From positions 45,346-109,345 of the forward strand of contig JBGUBD010000013.1 in assembly GCA_041821185.1 (NCBI GenBank): DNA of 64,000 nt. Reading direction: 5' to 3'. The notes beneath the pieces were generated by a model. It was given only the letters and a program-made list of their open reading frames with translations. It had not been told where the DNA came from and did not search any database. Shown piece after piece: positions 63,856-64,000 of this stretch. The position numbers were made by a program, and so were the translations under genes. The number at the start of each line of letters is the position of its first letter. Positions within the stretch are counted from its first letter, which is position 1. This DNA comes from Phycisphaerales bacterium AB-hyl4. Its GTDB lineage: Bacteria > Planctomycetota > Phycisphaerae > Phycisphaerales > Phycisphaeraceae.

Positions 63856-64000
63856 GCCAGTGGAGCAACTGGCGGTGGGCGACCGCATCCGCATCGCCGC
63901 CGATGAACAGGTGCCCGCCGATGCAGTGGTGATTAGCGGTGAGTCCAGCGTTGACCAGTCGCCGATCACAGGTGAGTCGGTGCCGGTGGACAAGGCGGAA
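63854..64000 (+). CDS. Heavy-metal P-type ATPase fragment (5' lost, runs off the edge)
   Basis: Plus-strand frame VPVEQLAVGDRIRIAADEQV then PADAVVISGESSVDQSPITG and ESVPVDKA, which is the actuator domain of P1B-type (Zn/Cd/Cu) ATPases including the phosphatase TGES loop. No start or N-terminal metal-binding or membrane segments remain upstream; they were probably lost when the IS inserted or by deletion. The gene continues past the window. Confidence 0.82.
   Translation, partial: MPVEQLAVGDRIRIAADEQVPADAVVISGESSVDQSPITGESVPVDKAE

Noticed and set aside
63739-63993. 84-codon minus-strand frame at the right end
   Set aside because: Antisense to the P-type ATPase fragment, whose TGES motif is convincing.

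Overview
The window is about 63% GC and reads like a chromosome segment from a Planctomycetes bacterium, most likely class Phycisphaerae. The support is two PEP-CTERM sorted proteins, a type IV pilin-like protein with an H-X9-DG tail, a DUF4838 polysaccharide-processing protein under a LacI regulator, planctomycete-style tyrosine recombinases, and many GTG/TTG starts. The taxon is inferred from gene content; no rRNA gene lies in the window.

Layout. 1-5 kb: the 5' part of aspS, then an ABC-2 permease, an SCO1 copper chaperone, a DUF420 protein and two related membrane/helical-repeat proteins, which look like a cytochrome oxidase assembly neighbourhood. 5-21 kb is mainly housekeeping: a Ca/Na antiporter, ruvB, an alpha/beta hydrolase, tpx, uxuA (with an in-frame TAG near its start), glpK, a coiled-coil zinc-ribbon protein beside an RNase HI fusion, a YbhN-type membrane protein, TPR proteins, glutamine-dependent nadE and a MalK/UgpC-type ABC ATPase. 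21-25 kb: a DUF899/SnoaL/VOC operon divergent from a TetR regulator. 25-28.5 kb: a large NxxGxxxF/PEP-CTERM protein, then recombinase remnants beside tRNA-Asp. 28.6-41 kb: a PEGA lipoprotein, recX, an isolated nuoI, D-lyxose isomerase, a WbpM/CapD-type dehydratase, a FAD-Rieske oxidoreductase, a DUF58 protein, an epimerase, a P-loop/deoxyribosyltransferase-like fusion, tRNA-Val and a standalone AICAR transformylase.

41.3-49.9 kb is an integrated element of about 8.6 kb bounded by perfect 63-bp direct repeats of the 3' end of tRNA-Ser(CGA). It carries a tyrosine integrase, a RepA-like AAA ATPase, a tape-measure-like protein with no other recognisable virion gene, and many small helix-turn-helix proteins. 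Its most striking feature is that the attachment site lies inside the integrase reading frame: in the integrated state the integrase ends in chromosome-encoded residues, whereas in the circular form it would read in frame into a different, plausible C-terminal tail at the far end of the element. A second xis-int pair lies just outside the right repeat.

51.8-63.3 kb is a probable carbohydrate-use region: a GH2 glycosidase, a pseudopilin, a LacI regulator, a DUF4838 secreted protein, a LamG-like PEP-CTERM protein and a metallophosphatase-PQQ propeller fusion. The window ends in an IS3 remnant joined to a truncated heavy-metal P-type ATPase.

Intergenic DNA holds several repeated structures: a palindrome family with CCCACGGAT arms (three copies), the 12-mer GTTTCTGGTTTC (three copies), a 16-bp hairpin between ruvB and the hydrolase, and a nested inverted repeat near 19.8 kb.
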